Assembly: GCA_044352985.1 (NCBI GenBank)
Contig: JBILCU010000001.1
Location: forward strand, 124,001-188,000
From: JADJDM01 sp044352985
GTDB taxonomy: Bacteria > Bacteroidota > Bacteroidia > B-17B0 > Aurantibacillaceae
DNA length: 64,000 bases
Direction of reading: 5' to 3'
Shown here: positions 63,099 through 64,000 of the stretch, one piece after another
How positions within the stretch are numbered: position 1 is the stretch's first letter
Layout: every line of letters starts with the position of its first letter
Notes under the pieces: model-generated
The model's database searches: none
Told to the model about the DNA's origin: nothing
Seen by the model: only the letters and a program-made list of their open reading frames with translations
Program-made: the position numbers and the translations under genes

Positions 63099-64000
63099 TT
63101 ACACTTTAAGGGTACTTTTTGTTCCAATGTGCTCATAGTTGCTACTTAACCATTTATCACAGGTTTTGTAACCTAGCTCTTTTAAAAACATGATGAAATT
63201 CCAGGAGGTATTTAACTTTGAAGAAAGATTAAGCTGACCTAACTCATGATCAGCACTAATATTATGAAGATAAACAGGACTAAGTTTGCCATCAGGATTA
63301 ATTCCTTTTTCGAGAAGCTCTTGCTTGTATTGAATCATTTTAAGTTCAAGCATTAATGAAGAATTAAAGCTTAATTCATTAACTCGATCTCTAATTTCTT
63401 CAATAGTAGAAGGTGCTGCTTTAATGTTTTTTGGATTTATCTGAACTAATAAAACATCGTTTGTTTCTTCTGTATGTTCAATTAATGGCTCAATTAAAGG
63501 ATTACCCATATAACCGCCATCCCAGTAATGTTCGCCATCAATTTCTACAGCATCAAACAAATAAGGTAAACATGCTGATGCTAATACAGCCTTAGCTGTA
63601 ATTTCTTTTTTACCGAAAATTTTTGCTTCACATGTTTTTACGTTTGTGGCGCACACAAAGAGTTTAGGTGGGCTAATTTCCTGAAGCTCTTTAAAATTAA
63701 CCACCTCATTTAAAATTTTCTCGAGTGGATTGTATTGCAGAGGATTTAATTGTTTAGGAGTAAAGTTTTCTGTGCTGAAACTAAATAACTTATATGTGGG
63801 TGAAAAATCCATATTGCCAGGACTCAAAATTGCATCAAGCCAACTTGGTTGTAATGGAGATAGTTTGCCAGCCTCTGATATTTTATGCCAGAATTTTACT
63901 AAAGTATGTTTGGCCAAACCCTTACCGCCTTTTTTAAGACCGTAAATAGCACAAACGCCATTCATTGCTCCCGCACTAGTGCCGCATATACCGTCAATTT
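63099..64000 (-). CDS. patatin-like phospholipase (5' end outside window)
   Basis: The frame continues past the window end, so the start is missing. The nucleophile loop is at the very edge (IDGICGTSAGAMNGVCAIYG, GxSxG with the catalytic Ser), and the second residue of the dyad is in YWDGGYMGNPLIE (DGG). Bacterial patatins hydrolyse acyl lipids. C-terminal part (MLELKMIQYKQELLEKG) matches the long form found in Alphaproteobacteria and Bacteroidota. Membrane targeting cannot be judged. Confidence 0.9.
   Translation of the reverse strand, partial: IDGICGTSAGAMNGVCAIYGLKKGGKGLAKHTLVKFWHKISEAGKLSPLQPSWLDAILSPGNMDFSPTYKLFSFSTENFTPKQLNPLQYNPLEKILNEVVNFKELQEISPPKLFVCATNVKTCEAKIFGKKEITAKAVLASACLPYLFDAVEIDGEHYWDGGYMGNPLIEPLIEHTEETNDVLLVQINPKNIKAAPSTIEEIRDRVNELSFNSSLMLELKMIQYKQELLEKGINPDGKLSPVYLHNISADHELGQLNLSSKLNTSWNFIMFLKELGYKTCDKWLSSNYEHIGTKSTLKV

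Noticed and set aside
1..64000. CRISPR array or prophage
   Set aside because: No regularly spaced direct repeats, cas genes, capsid, tail or lysis genes were seen.

Overview
The window is AT-rich chromosomal DNA from a member of the Bacteroidota. The evidence is taxonomic by content: a PorP/SprF-type outer-membrane protein, a PorX-type response regulator with a PglZ domain, a secreted protein with a type IX secretion (T9SS) C-terminal sorting domain, bacillithiol glycosyltransferase BshA, zinc-less ribosomal protein L32, and promoters of the TTTG / TAnnTTTG type known from this phylum. I cannot place it below phylum or class. Most of the window is ordinary core genome; about 10 kb (9.3-19.5 kb) is clearly accessory.

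Layout. 1-9.2 kb: the 3' part of a large OmpA-family protein, cystathionine beta-synthase, a convergent two-component system, then an ABC ATPase-rsmI-corA run. 9.3-19.5 kb: tRNA-Leu(GAG) and a variable island behind it. The island holds the C-terminal remnant of a large serine recombinase reading into the tRNA, an apparently intact IS3-family element (IS407-like, with a canonical -1 slippery site), a DUF4116 repeat gene whose 5' end was removed at the IS junction, a MazEF-like toxin-antitoxin pair, an ECF sigma factor with secreted-protein genes, a decayed gene, and an AbiEi/AbiEii type IV toxin-antitoxin pair. Both toxin-antitoxin pairs have a recognisable Bacteroidota promoter with inverted-repeat operators on it. 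19.5-25.4 kb: PorP/SprF protein, an overlapping three-gene operon ending in a heptaheme cytochrome c-TPR lipoprotein, and a LamG/T9SS-cargo gene, flanked by structured intergenic repeats. 25.4-38.7 kb: housekeeping genes (arfB, amidase, thiL, porX, meaB, M28 and M3 peptidases, acyl-CoA carboxylase beta subunit). 38.7-44.8 kb: polysaccharide export and synthesis (Wza-like lipoprotein, Wzc-like tyrosine autokinase, rfbC, a WecA-like transferase) and a porin. 44.8-52.2 kb: aroQ, SDR, rlmB, a YjjG-type phosphatase, an ECF sigma factor coupled to a membrane-anchored anti-sigma/trypsin fusion, asparaginase, DUF3127, flavin reductase. 52.3-57.5 kb: the fatty-acid cluster yceD-rpmF-plsX-fabH-accB-accC, interrupted by a four-helix-bundle gene carrying a premature stop. 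57.6-64 kb: M23 peptidase, bshA, a YdcF protein, a helicase and the 3' part of a patatin-like phospholipase.

The most interesting signals are: (i) the sigma factor / anti-sigma-trypsin fusion at 48128-49768; (ii) the tRNA-Leu island junction, where an IS joins two unrelated truncated genes without a target duplication; (iii) the operator architecture of the two toxin-antitoxin loci; (iv) the nested inverted-repeat element at 23839-23950; (v) the nonsense-interrupted gene inside the acc cluster. I found no CRISPR array, prophage or clearly new multi-gene defence system.
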